Shown: positions 12,456-20,341 of the stretch, piece after piece
Layout of the letters: each line of letters opens with the position of its first letter
Numbering within the stretch: the first letter of the stretch is position 1
Origin: an uncultured Collinsella sp.
Lineage (GTDB): Bacteria > Actinomycetota > Coriobacteriia > Coriobacteriales > Coriobacteriaceae
Reading direction: 5' to 3'
Length of the DNA: 20,401 nucleotides
Assembly: GCA_934654765.1 (NCBI GenBank)
Contig: CAKUGX010000025.1
Location: 1 to 20,401 of the forward strand
Notes under the pieces: generated by a model
What the model was told of the DNA's origin: nothing
Database searches by the model: none
Seen by the model: only the letters and a program-made list of their open reading frames with translations
Position numbers and translations under genes: made by a program

Positions 12456-14531
12456 CTACCGCAGATACGCTTTCGCGTTGCCCAGGCTGTACGCAATCGT
12501 TGAGCCGTTGTGCAGCAGCGACGACGCCTGCGGAGTAATCGCGCCGGTAATGCCCAGCGCCAGGAGCGCCGAGTTGGTGAGCATCACCTTGGAATACGAA
12601 CCCGTCAGACGGTCGATAAGCCCCTGGCTCATGCGGCGTAGACGCACGATTGCAGCGAGATCGGTATCCGCCAGGATGATGTCGGCGACCTCTTTGGCGA
12701 TGTCGCTTCCGCCGCCCATGGCCAGGCCCACGTCGGCCAAACCCAGCGCCGGCGAGTCGTTGACGCCGTCGCCCACCATGGCAACATGGCGCCCCTCGCC
12801 CTTAATGCGTTCCACATACGCGTACTTGTCCTCGGGCAGCAGCTCGGCCTTAAACTCGTCAACGCCCGCCTCGCGCGCAATGCGCTCGGCCGTGCGCTCC
12901 GAATCGCCCGTGAGCATAACGACATGCTTAACGCCCAACGCATGCAGGTCGGCGATGGCCTCGCGAACCCCGGACTTGAGCGGGTCCTCGATACCGAGCA
13001 CGCCGACGACCTTTCCATCGACCGCCAGATACAGTGGCGACAGGCCCTGCATCTGGGACTCGATTTGCTCCTTAGTCTCCGCCTCGAGTTGGGCATGCTC
13101 GTCCTCAAACACAAAGTGTGCCGAACCGACAATCGCGCGTCGCCCCTCAATGGACGAAGCAATGCCGTGCGCCACGATGTATTCGACGGCGGCATGGCGC
13201 TCGCGATGCTCGAGCCCGCGCTCGCCCGCGGCGTTGACGACGGCGCGGGCCACAGGATGCGGAAAATGCTCCTCCAGGCAGGCGGAAAGGCGCAGGACCT
13301 CGTCCTCGCTCCAGCCATCGGTCGTCAGCACGCAGGCCAGGCGCGGCTGGGCCTCGGTGAGTGTGCCGGTCTTATCAAAGACAATGGTGTCGGCCTTGGC
13401 AAACGACTCAAAGTACTTAGCGCCCTTGACCATGACGCCCATCTTGGCGGCGTCGCTCATAGCGGTCATGACGGCGACCGAACCCGTGAGCTTGAGCGCG
13501 CACGAGTAGTCGACCATCAGCGCCGCGGAGGTCTTAATGAGACTGCGCGTGGTGAGCGCGACCAGGCCCGCAAGCAGGAAGTTCCACGGAACGATCTTGT
13601 TGGCGAGGTCCTCCATGTGCGACTGGCCCTCGGATTTGAGCGAGTCGGCCGTCTGAACGAGCGAGACGATTGAGCGCAGTTTGGTCTGGGCCGTGTTGGC
13701 GCGCACGCGCACCAGGATGCTGCCGTCCTCGACGACGGTGCCGGCAAACACGTCGTCGCCCACGCTGCGCTCGACGGCCAGCGGCTCGCCGGTCAGGGTC
13801 GCCTGGTTGACCATGGCGCTCCCCTGCTCGACTACGCCGTCGATGCAGATGGACATGCCGGTGCGCACGGCGACCAGGTCGCCGGGTTCAAGCTCGGTGG
13901 CGGCGACGCTCACCTCGGTGTCACCGACAACCTTTTGCGCCTTGTCGGGCACATCGAGCAGCGAGTTAATGAGCTCGTTTTCGCTCATGGCGCGCGTGTA
14001 GTCCTCGAGCAGCTCACCCACGTTGAGCAGGAACATCGTCTGGCCCGCGGTGTCGACGTCGCGCTTGACGAACGAAATGCCGATGGCCGACGCGTCGAGC
14101 ACGGGGACGGTCAGGCGCGGCTGCGCGAGCTCGTGGAGGGCTGCGCGCAAAAAGGCCATGTAGCCGGCAACGACAAAGACGGCACGCAGCGGCGTGGGCA
14201 AAAACCAACGGCGCGCGTAGTGGACGCCGACAAGCGTGGCCAGGTCCATAACCAACTTGTGCTTGCGCGGCTCGAGCTGCATCACGTAGCCCGACTTGGC
14301 ATCGGCGATGGCCTGGGCATCGAGCGCGCCGACGGCGGCCAGCACGGCGTCGCGGCGCGGCTCGTCGTATTCGAGCGCCATCTGCCCGATGCGTCCGTAG
14401 ACGCGCACCTTGTGCACGCCGTCGATTTCGCCGCTGAGCTTTAGAAGCGCATCGAGATCGCTCTCTGGCACAGGACCCGCCAACTGGAGGCGGGTCCTGC
14501 CGGGGATCTCGCTGATAATCGAGAATCTCAT
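12456..14531 (-). CDS. Heavy-metal P1B-type ATPase with HMA_2-like N-terminus, 691 aa
   Basis: This membrane pump should move a metal ion across the cytoplasmic membrane with ATP. Visible are a CxxC-less N-terminal domain of HMA_2 type (EIPGRTRLQL, 8-17; about 1-70), the actuator TLTGEP (245-250), the phosphorylation site D386 in DKTGTLT, the nucleotide-domain His-Pro in EEHFPHP (420-426), and the hinge GDGVNDSPA (587-595). The metal-site motif in the sixth membrane helix is DYSC (341-344) in place of the usual CPC, which points to a substrate other than Cu(I), Zn or Cd in the classical sense. The final helix SLLHNGSTIAYSLGN is typical of P1B pumps. The start has only a weak AGG site and lies 18 nt after the stop of a small DUF6110-like gene, so coupling is likely. 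Confidence 0.93.
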   Translation of the reverse strand: MRFSIISEIPGRTRLQLAGPVPESDLDALLKLSGEIDGVHKVRVYGRIGQMALEYDEPRRDAVLAAVGALDAQAIADAKSGYVMQLEPRKHKLVMDLATLVGVHYARRWFLPTPLRAVFVVAGYMAFLRAALHELAQPRLTVPVLDASAIGISFVKRDVDTAGQTMFLLNVGELLEDYTRAMSENELINSLLDVPDKAQKVVGDTEVSVAATELEPGDLVAVRTGMSICIDGVVEQGSAMVNQATLTGEPLAVERSVGDDVFAGTVVEDGSILVRVRANTAQTKLRSIVSLVQTADSLKSEGQSHMEDLANKIVPWNFLLAGLVALTTRSLIKTSAALMVDYSCALKLTGSVAVMTAMSDAAKMGVMVKGAKYFESFAKADTIVFDKTGTLTEAQPRLACVLTTDGWSEDEVLRLSACLEEHFPHPVARAVVNAAGERGLEHRERHAAVEYIVAHGIASSIEGRRAIVGSAHFVFEDEHAQLEAETKEQIESQMQGLSPLYLAVDGKVVGVLGIEDPLKSGVREAIADLHALGVKHVVMLTGDSERTAERIAREAGVDEFKAELLPEDKYAYVERIKGEGRHVAMVGDGVNDSPALGLADVGLAMGGGSDIAKEVADIILADTDLAAIVRLRRMSQGLIDRLTGSYSKVMLTNSALLALGITGAITPQASSLLHNGSTIAYSLGNAKAYLR

Positions 14532-14549
14532 AGTTTGTGCCTGGGAGCG

Positions 14550-14795
14550 CTACTCGGCCGCGTTGTCCGCGTCAGCCTCGCTCTGGGTGATGTAGGCAGC
14601 CTCGGCAACCATGTCATCGACATTGGCCTTGGCCTGCTCGACCATGTCCTGGTAGCAGTTCTTGACGCGCATACCGCATGCGATGCCCTGCACGCAAGCG
14701 TTCTTTACCGGAGCGCTGGTGAGCAGCTTGATGCCCGCCGTACCAAGCAGAAAACCGCCACCGACAAGCAAAGTGTTAAACGTCGACTTCTTCAT
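14550..14795 (-). CDS. Small membrane-anchored protein, DUF6110-like, 81 aa
   Basis: The protein begins MKKSTFNTLLVGGGFLLGTAGIKLLTS, one hydrophobic segment that is a membrane anchor or uncleaved signal, followed by a short soluble part with three Cys (NACVQGIACGMRVKNCYQDM) and an acidic tail. The Cys cluster and its place directly before the P-type ATPase suggest a metal-handling partner of the pump. The family assignment (DUF6110) is by recollection of such pairs. GGGAG is 7 nt before ATG 14795, and an upstream in-frame ATG at 14855 has no such site. A short inverted repeat upstream could be the operator of this two-gene operon. Confidence 0.8.
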   Translation of the reverse strand: MKKSTFNTLLVGGGFLLGTAGIKLLTSAPVKNACVQGIACGMRVKNCYQDMVEQAKANVDDMVAEAAYITQSEADADNAAE

Positions 14796-14896
14796 GTTAC
14801 GTCTCCCTTTTGCCGCACGAATCGCGGCGTGGTGCCTCCGCACCCGAGTTACCAAACTTGCTCGAGCACACTATCGAAAAATAGTTTATCCAACAA

Positions 14897-14912
14897 TTAT
14901 GGTCAGCCATAA
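14897..14912 (-). promoter_or_regulatory. Inverted repeat TTATGG-N4-CCATAA, possible operator
   Basis: A perfect 6-bp dyad about 100 bp upstream of the small DUF6110-like gene. A weak TTGTTG/TAGTGT promoter with a 17-bp spacer lies just downstream on the minus strand. The place fits binding by a metal sensor, but the site matches no consensus I know. Confidence 0.35.
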
Positions 14913-15024
14913 CTAACTTTTTGGAAATTTAAGGTCAGGAAATCTCCGGCTTCCGGCAAACCACTCGTCGCGAAAAGCATCCGTGGCATCAGAGAATGCT
15001 CCTCCTCAGCCCCACAGATCGAGG

Positions 15025-15196
15025 TCTAATACTTTTCTGCGAAGTGAACGAGTGAAATCAGACCCCCGAAGCATCCGCATTTTTCGGCAGCAAAACCGCA
15101 GGAAAAACTCGACAAAACCGCAGGAAACAACCTCCAAAATGTGTCGATGCTTCGTGGGTCCAAATAAGGTCGTTCACTTCTAGGAAAAGTATTAGA
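15025..15196. repeat. 172-bp MITE-like imperfect inverted repeat
   Basis: The ends TCTAATACTTTTC (15025-15037) and its exact complement (15184-15196) are followed inwards by GAAGTGAACGA (15041-15051 with 15170-15180) and GACCCCCGAAGCATC (15061-15075 with 15146-15160, one mismatch). Together they give arms of about 50-60 bp around a central part. There is no convincing gene inside and no clear target-site duplication. The element could be a non-autonomous transposon (MITE) or a dispersed palindromic repeat that forms a long RNA hairpin. Confidence 0.75.
15091..15127 (+). repeat. Two 15-bp direct repeats in the centre of the inverted-repeat element
   Basis: CAAAACCGCAGGAAA is present at 15091-15105 and again at 15113-15127, a 22-bp period. 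They lie in the loop region of the larger inverted repeat and may come from a local duplication. Confidence 0.7.
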
Positions 15197-15215
15197 CAAC
15201 GATCCGCACTGCCCC

Positions 15216-15252
15216 GCAGCATGACAAAGGGACTGTCCCTTTGTCATGCTGC
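15216..15252. repeat. Perfect 37-bp palindrome overlapping the 3' end of the DUF4143 ATPase gene
   Basis: GCAGCATGACAAAGGGAC (15216-15233) and its exact complement (15235-15252) are separated by a single base. The ATPase stop codon (15244-15246) is inside the palindrome. A related palindrome lies at 16725-16753 on the other side of the gene. No T-run follows, though the hairpin may stop or protect transcripts. Confidence 0.9.
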
Positions 15253-16593
15253 GAGCGCTTTCTTGATAAGAGGGACGGATCGGTCGGCCAAATACAGCGG
15301 AATATTGAGCACCCCATCGTCAAGCCTCAGGTTCTTAAGGGAGTAACGGACTCTCAACGGGGTCGTCTCCGCATGTTTGTCGGCATAGTATTTCAGACTC
15401 TTGGAATGAATGACCTCCCCCGATTTGACCTCAACGGGAACAATATTGTTTCCGACTTGAATCAAAAAATCGACCTCATGCTTTGGTTTCTCGTTAGTCC
15501 AATAGCGCGGAGCGGCATCCAGCTGCGGAAGCAACGCCTGAAGCACGTAGTTCTCGGCAAACGAGCCTTTGAACTCAGAAAAAATCGCGTCCGAGATGGC
15601 GAATGCCGAAGCATCGAGCTTTGCCATACGGCGCAGCAAGCCAACATCAAGACAGTAAACCTTAAAGGCCTTGAGATCATCGTAGGCCGAGAGCGGTATT
15701 CCGCCGCCGGTATTAAGTCGCGCCGACGTGATCAGACCGGCATCGGCGAGCCATTCCAGAGCGTCCTCATATTCGCGGGCACGAGCCCCCTCGCGAACCG
15801 CACCCCAAACAAACTTTTTATTCTCGCGCGCCAGCTGCGTTGGAATTGAGTTCCAAATTTGCGAAAGCTTAGCGAACTGTGCACGACCACCGTGCTTGGC
15901 AAAATCACGCTCATAGGAATCCAAGAGGTCGGATAACACTTTATCAACCTGAGCAATGTCACCCGTTTCGACCCACCGACCAAGAGCTTCCGGCATGCCA
16001 CCGCATGCAAAATAGCGGCGAAGGTGCTCGACGAGTCTGACATGAAAGAAATCCGGTACCGCCTCGATCTGATCCAGACCGCCAAGATACGCATCATAGT
16101 TTGAGGCGCCTTCGGCCTTTAAAAACTCAGAAAAGCTCATGGGGTGCATCTCCATGAACTCGACCTTTCCCACCGGAAAGGCACTCGTCTCGCGGGACAA
16201 GCGAACACCCAGCAAAGACCCTGCGCACGCAACGTGATATTCGGGGGCCTCATCGCAAAAATACTTGAGAGCACCAACTGCAGAGGGGCAGTCCTGGATC
16301 TCGTCAACAATAAGCAGCGTCTCGCCAGGATCGATGGGCTGGCCAAACGCCAAGGATAGATTTGAAATAATGCGCCGCGGATCACGCGTGCCCTCGAAAA
16401 ACTGCGCATATTCGCTTTGAACCCCGGGGGATGGCTCCTCCAGCGTCAGGTATACGCAGTTGCGATACGAGGCGCGGCCGAACTCCTTGAGCGCCCACGT
16501 CTTTCCAACCTGACGCGCTCCTTTAAGGATGAGCGGCTTACGATACTCCGACGCCTTCCAAGCATTAAGCTTGGCGATGATATCCCGCTGCAT
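15244..16593 (-). CDS. AAA ATPase with DUF4143 and PD-(D/E)xK-like C-terminus, 449 aa
   Basis: The N-terminal AAA_14-type ATPase has Walker A GARQVGKT (25-32), Walker B LLIVDEIQD (93-101) and the sensor stretch CAGSLLG (123-129), then the HPMSFSEFLKA signature (150-160) that typifies the AAA_14/DUF4143 family. The C-terminal DUF4143 part ends with HEVDFLI (D375) and VPVEVKSG (E388, K390), the acidic-acidic-Lys pattern of PD-(D/E)xK nucleases. The family is common in gut anaerobes; its function is not established. ATG 16593 has GGGAGG 6 nt upstream; an earlier in-frame start would lie in the palindrome. The gene is alone, preceded by a 77-bp nested palindrome and bracketed by two related palindromes. 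Confidence 0.92.
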   Translation of the reverse strand: MQRDIIAKLNAWKASEYRKPLILKGARQVGKTWALKEFGRASYRNCVYLTLEEPSPGVQSEYAQFFEGTRDPRRIISNLSLAFGQPIDPGETLLIVDEIQDCPSAVGALKYFCDEAPEYHVACAGSLLGVRLSRETSAFPVGKVEFMEMHPMSFSEFLKAEGASNYDAYLGGLDQIEAVPDFFHVRLVEHLRRYFACGGMPEALGRWVETGDIAQVDKVLSDLLDSYERDFAKHGGRAQFAKLSQIWNSIPTQLARENKKFVWGAVREGARAREYEDALEWLADAGLITSARLNTGGGIPLSAYDDLKAFKVYCLDVGLLRRMAKLDASAFAISDAIFSEFKGSFAENYVLQALLPQLDAAPRYWTNEKPKHEVDFLIQVGNNIVPVEVKSGEVIHSKSLKYYADKHAETTPLRVRYSLKNLRLDDGVLNIPLYLADRSVPLIKKALAA

Positions 16594-16609
16594 GACCGAC
16601 CTCCCGCAA

Positions 16610-16686
16610 AAAACTTCCGTAAATGTGAGATTTCTCACATTTTACCCTGGGTAAAACGTGATATTTATCACATTTACGGAAGTTTT
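16610..16686. repeat. 77-bp nested palindrome directly upstream of the ATPase gene
   Basis: Two 38-bp arms (16610-16647 and 16649-16686) are complementary over their outer 19 bp (from AAAACTT through CCGTAAATGTGA) and again over the central TTTTACCC/GGGTAAAA. Between these, each arm holds its own small dyad, TGTGAGATTTCTCACA on the left and GTGATATTTATCAC on the right, so a cruciform or cloverleaf can form. The small dyads look like CRP- or Rex-type operators. A TATGAT at 16709-16714 on the minus strand would place the whole palindrome in the 5' leader just before the ribosome binding site; TAAAAT inside the palindrome is another possible -10. Confidence 0.85.
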
Positions 16687-16724
16687 AGGGCAGTTTTGTT
16701 ACATTTTCATCATATACAATGAAG

Positions 16725-16753
16725 TGTGACAGAGGGACTGTCACTTTGTCACA
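16725..16753. repeat. 29-bp imperfect palindrome between the ABC operon end and the ATPase leader
   Basis: TGTGACAGAGGGAC and GTCACTTTGTCACA pair with two mismatches around one base. The core GACAnAGGGACTGTCnCTTTGTC is shared with the palindrome at 15216-15252. It begins 3 bp after the stop of the second ABC gene and may act as its transcript end. Confidence 0.8.
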
Positions 16754-16756
16754 TTC

Positions 16757-18514
16757 TTACAGCTGCCAGGTTGCTGCTTCCTTTTGCAGTGCGACCATGC
16801 GGGCGAATTCTCCGCCCGCTGCCTTGAGCTGTGCCGGAGCGCCCTGCTCGGCAACCACGCCGTCCTTGAGCACGACGATCTTGTCGGCATTTTCAACCGT
16901 GCGCATGCGATGAGCGATCACGATGACCGTTTTGCCGGCGAGCAGGCGAGAAAGTGCCTGCTGCACCACGGTCTCGTTCTCTACATCCAAGCTCGCCGTT
17001 GCCTCGTCCAACAGCACGATCGGCGCATCCTTGAGCAACGCACGGGCGATGGAAATGCGCTGGCGCTCGCCACCGGACAGCTTGGAGCCGTTCTCGCCAA
17101 TCATGGTGTCATAGCCCTGCGGCATGCGGCTTACGAACTCGTCGCAGTTGGCGGCACGCGCGGCCGCGAGGACTTCCTCGTCGGTGGCATCGCGACGGCC
17201 CAGGCGGATGTTGCCCATCACCGTGTCGTCGAAGAGCAGCACGTCTTGGAACACAATGGCGTAGTCGCGCAGCAACACCTCGGGATCCACGCCTGCAACA
17301 TCCACGCCACCCACGGTAACCTCGCCCGCGGTGGCATCCCAAAAGCGCGCGGCCAGTCGGCTCACCGTAGACTTGCCAGAACCCGAAGGACCGACCAGTG
17401 CCGTGACCTCGCCTTCCTTAGCGGTAAAACTCACATCGGTAAGAACTTTCTCGCCGGCGCGGCCGTCCTCGCCCGCACCATAACCAAATGCCACGTGATC
17501 GAACACCACGTCGTGGCCCGCAGGCTCAAACTTCTCGTCGCCCTGCGCCACGGGCTCCTCCATGATGGAGCGCATGCGCTTGGCCGAAGACTCGGCGGCA
17601 AACAGCTCGGTCATCAACATCAACGCCTGGTCAAAGGGCGCATAGATGCGGCTCACCATAAGCAGGAAGGCAAACATCACCAAAAAGTCGACCTGGCCGG
17701 CAGCGACCATCGCGGCGCCCGTGACCAGCGTAGAAGCGATCCCCAGGCGCAAAATGACAAAGGCGGAGTTGACCAAAAGCCCGTTAACGAGTTCTCCCTT
17801 AGTGGTCTCGCGCTCCTCGGCATCGATCACGGCGTTGAGGCCCTCAAGATAATGCGCCTCCTGATTGGTGGCGCGAATCTCGCGCACGCAGTCGAGCGTC
17901 TCCTGGATCGCCTCAGTGACTTTGACCTTCTCGGCGCGAACACGGTCGAACACCGGGACCATGGGGCCACGCGTCAAATACAGCACGGCAAAGGCCACGG
18001 GAACGCTCCAAAACGCCGCAATCGCCAGCTGCCAGCAAAAGAACAGCGACGCCACGAACACAATGGCGCTTGCGATGATGGCACCCCAAAGCTCTCCCAG
18101 CACGTGGCTGTAGGCGTGCTCCATGGTCTGGACATCGCCCATGATGGTCTCGGTTAAATCAGCCAGATCGCGACGACCAAAAAACGACAGTGGCAGCTTG
18201 CGCAGGCGCTCCGCAATCTCCATACGCTGCTTGCCGCACTCCTCGTAAAAGATGCAGTAGGTGTAGTAATACTGCTGCCAGTTAGAGGCAAAGAGCAGCA
18301 CGAAAAAGACCAGGAGGCCGCCCACGATCGGCAGGGCATCCGGCAGGTCAGCCCCGCTGGCGAGATGCTCGACAAAGCCGGCCATAACCAGGAATAAAAA
18401 GCCCATGCCGGCCATGGTAATAAGATTGGTAAGCGTGGTCCAGAAAATGCCGCGTCTTACGCCGGCGATGCCTTTATCGGATAGGAAATACTTCTTTTGG
18501 AATGAGGCGAACAT
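16757..18514 (-). CDS. ABC transporter, fused permease and ATPase, second subunit, 585 aa
   Basis: The N-terminal 310 residues form a six-helix exporter-type transmembrane domain (hydrophobic stretches near 27-46, 63-77, 145-180, 245-290). The C-terminal ATPase has Walker A GPSGSGKST (375-383), signature LSGGERQ (479-485), Walker B IVLLDE (499-504), D-loop SLD (508-510) and H-loop H535. Its ATG directly follows the stop of the upstream ABC gene, so the two are coupled and most likely form a heterodimer. The subfamily resembles the siderophore-type IrtB/YbtQ group; direction of transport and substrate are not shown by the sequence. A palindrome follows the stop codon. Confidence 0.93.
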   Translation of the reverse strand: MFASFQKKYFLSDKGIAGVRRGIFWTTLTNLITMAGMGFLFLVMAGFVEHLASGADLPDALPIVGGLLVFFVLLFASNWQQYYYTYCIFYEECGKQRMEIAERLRKLPLSFFGRRDLADLTETIMGDVQTMEHAYSHVLGELWGAIIASAIVFVASLFFCWQLAIAAFWSVPVAFAVLYLTRGPMVPVFDRVRAEKVKVTEAIQETLDCVREIRATNQEAHYLEGLNAVIDAEERETTKGELVNGLLVNSAFVILRLGIASTLVTGAAMVAAGQVDFLVMFAFLLMVSRIYAPFDQALMLMTELFAAESSAKRMRSIMEEPVAQGDEKFEPAGHDVVFDHVAFGYGAGEDGRAGEKVLTDVSFTAKEGEVTALVGPSGSGKSTVSRLAARFWDATAGEVTVGGVDVAGVDPEVLLRDYAIVFQDVLLFDDTVMGNIRLGRRDATDEEVLAAARAANCDEFVSRMPQGYDTMIGENGSKLSGGERQRISIARALLKDAPIVLLDEATASLDVENETVVQQALSRLLAGKTVIVIAHRMRTVENADKIVVLKDGVVAEQGAPAQLKAAGGEFARMVALQKEAATWQL

Positions 18515-20341
18515 TTAGGCCTCGCCTCCCTTCGCGGCGGCGATATCTGCGGTCGCTGCAGTGATTTTCCAGCTCGCTGCCTGTTCGTATTCGGCCCACA
18601 TCTTGGCATATAGACCCTCTTGGGACAGCAACTCGGCATGGGTACCCGACTCCTGCACGCTGCCCTGGTTGAGCACCACGATTTGGTCTGCGCCCACTAC
18701 AGTCGAGAGTCGGTGCGCAATCATAATGACCGTGCGACCCGCCGCCAGCTTGCTAAAGGCGCGCTGGATGAGCGCCTCGTTCTCGGGGTCGGCAAACGCC
18801 GTGGCCTCATCGAGCACCACGATAGGCGCGTCTTTAAGGATCGCGCGGGCGAGTGCCACGCGCTGGACCTCTCCGCCCGAAAGATATGCTCCGCCGGCAC
18901 CGAGCATGGTATTGATGCCCTGTGGGAGCTTGGCAACGATATCGTCGCACTGAGCTGCGGAGAGGGCCGCACGTACTTCGTCGTCGGTGGCAGTCGGCCT
19001 GGAGGCGCGAACGTTGTCGGCAAGCGTCTGGCGGAACAGCTGGTTGGTCTGGAACACAAAGGCGACCTGGTCCATAAGCTCGTGCGGATCCATATCGCGA
19101 ACGTCCACACCACCTACGAGCACTCGACCCGCAGAAACATCCCAAAAACGCGGGATCAGGCTCGCGCACGTCGACTTTCCGCCGCCCGAGGGACCCACCA
19201 GCGCAAGGGTGCTACCGGCAGAAACGTTAAAGCTCACATGGTTGACAGCGGGCGCCTCGGCACCCTCGTACGTAAAGCTCACGTCATCAAAGCGTACATC
19301 ACTGCCAACAGGATGCTTGGGCTGAGCGGGCACGGGAAGCTGCTGGGACTCCATAATGCTGCGGATGCGGGCCAGCGAATCGGCGCTCATCTGAGATGCC
19401 TCGCCCACAAACATAAGCTTGGTCATAGCCGTCGGCACCACAGCAGAGAAGATCGCGTAAAAGGTGAAGTTGGTCAAAAAGTGTGCGAAGTCCGTCTCGC
19501 CTGGTGCCAACAGCAGTGCCACAGGCAAAAAGAACGCCACGAGACCATTGAGCGCGGTTAGGTTGAGCACCTGCGGGCCGCGGCAGAACGTACCCGCATA
19601 GTCTTGCGCCAGGCGCGCGTACTCGGCAATCGCATCGTGGAAAGCCTTAAAAGAGTAGACCGTCTGCTGAAACACCTTGACCACAGGAATGCCGCGCACG
19701 TATTCGGTGCCGGTCTTGTTCATCTTGACCAGCGCACCCATGTAGGCCTTCATGAACTCGGCGCCCTTACCGCTCATCATGGTGGCCATGGCGCCAAACG
19801 AAATGACGACCGAGATGAGGCATGCAGCACCCAAACGCCAATCGAGAGCAAAAAGCAACACGAGCAGGCCCACGACCATGGCGGCGGCGCCCGCGGTATC
19901 GGGCAGCATGTGCGCGAGCAGCGTCTCGGTAGAGGCGGCACACCCGTCTACGATACGACGCAACTCGCCGGTGGCGTGCGTGTCAAAGTAGCCAAGCGGC
20001 AGCTTAAGCAGATGCTCGCTCGTAGCCTTGCGGATATTGGACGCGCAGCGAAACGCAGACAGGTGCGTGCACATGAGCCCCACGAAATAAGCTACGATGC
20101 TTGCCAGGGCAAAACCCACGGCCCACCAGCCATACATCGCGATGTCGCAGGCTTCACTCCAGTTAGGTGCCACGGCGATCAAATCGCGCGCGACAAGCCA
20201 GATGCACACGTACGGGCCAAAGCTCAGCAGCTGTGAGAGCGCCGAAAGCACCATGCCCAAATACGTTAGGAATTTACGGTCGCCGGCATATGCAAGCAGC
20301 TCGCCGATACCGCCACCTTCCTTTTTTGATTCCTTTGCCAT
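18515..20341 (-). CDS. ABC transporter, fused permease and ATPase, first subunit, 608 aa
   Basis: After a charged 20-residue start, membrane helices lie near 23-53, 68-92, 148-190 and 255-310. The ATPase has Walker A GPSGGGKST (383-391), signature LSGGEVQ (487-493), Walker B IVVLDE (507-512) and H-loop H543. The D-loop region reads ATAFADPENE, which I associate with the siderophore transporter branch (YbtP/YbtQ, IrtA/IrtB), unlike the SLD of its partner. Both ATPases keep the catalytic glutamate. ATG 20341 is chosen, with AAGGA about 6 nt upstream; an upstream in-frame ATG at 20389 lacks a site. No substrate-binding protein is near. Confidence 0.93.
   Translation of the reverse strand: MAKESKKEGGGIGELLAYAGDRKFLTYLGMVLSALSQLLSFGPYVCIWLVARDLIAVAPNWSEACDIAMYGWWAVGFALASIVAYFVGLMCTHLSAFRCASNIRKATSEHLLKLPLGYFDTHATGELRRIVDGCAASTETLLAHMLPDTAGAAAMVVGLLVLLFALDWRLGAACLISVVISFGAMATMMSGKGAEFMKAYMGALVKMNKTGTEYVRGIPVVKVFQQTVYSFKAFHDAIAEYARLAQDYAGTFCRGPQVLNLTALNGLVAFFLPVALLLAPGETDFAHFLTNFTFYAIFSAVVPTAMTKLMFVGEASQMSADSLARIRSIMESQQLPVPAQPKHPVGSDVRFDDVSFTYEGAEAPAVNHVSFNVSAGSTLALVGPSGGGKSTCASLIPRFWDVSAGRVLVGGVDVRDMDPHELMDQVAFVFQTNQLFRQTLADNVRASRPTATDDEVRAALSAAQCDDIVAKLPQGINTMLGAGGAYLSGGEVQRVALARAILKDAPIVVLDEATAFADPENEALIQRAFSKLAAGRTVIMIAHRLSTVVGADQIVVLNQGSVQESGTHAELLSQEGLYAKMWAEYEQAASWKITAATADIAAAKGGEA

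Noticed and set aside
15091..15127. Possible CRISPR repeats
   Set aside because: Only two 15-bp copies with a 7-bp gap; no array, no spacer-sized interval and no cas genes.
14983..15247. Two short frames on opposite strands (66 and 73 codons) with a common SNTF.RSER pattern
   Set aside because: The likeness arises from the inverted repeat arms; no ribosome binding sites, and both span the palindromes.
16784..18157. Long plus-strand reading frame of 457 codons
   Set aside because: It is antisense to a clear ABC transporter gene, rich in His/Arg as GC-rich shadows are, and shows no domain.
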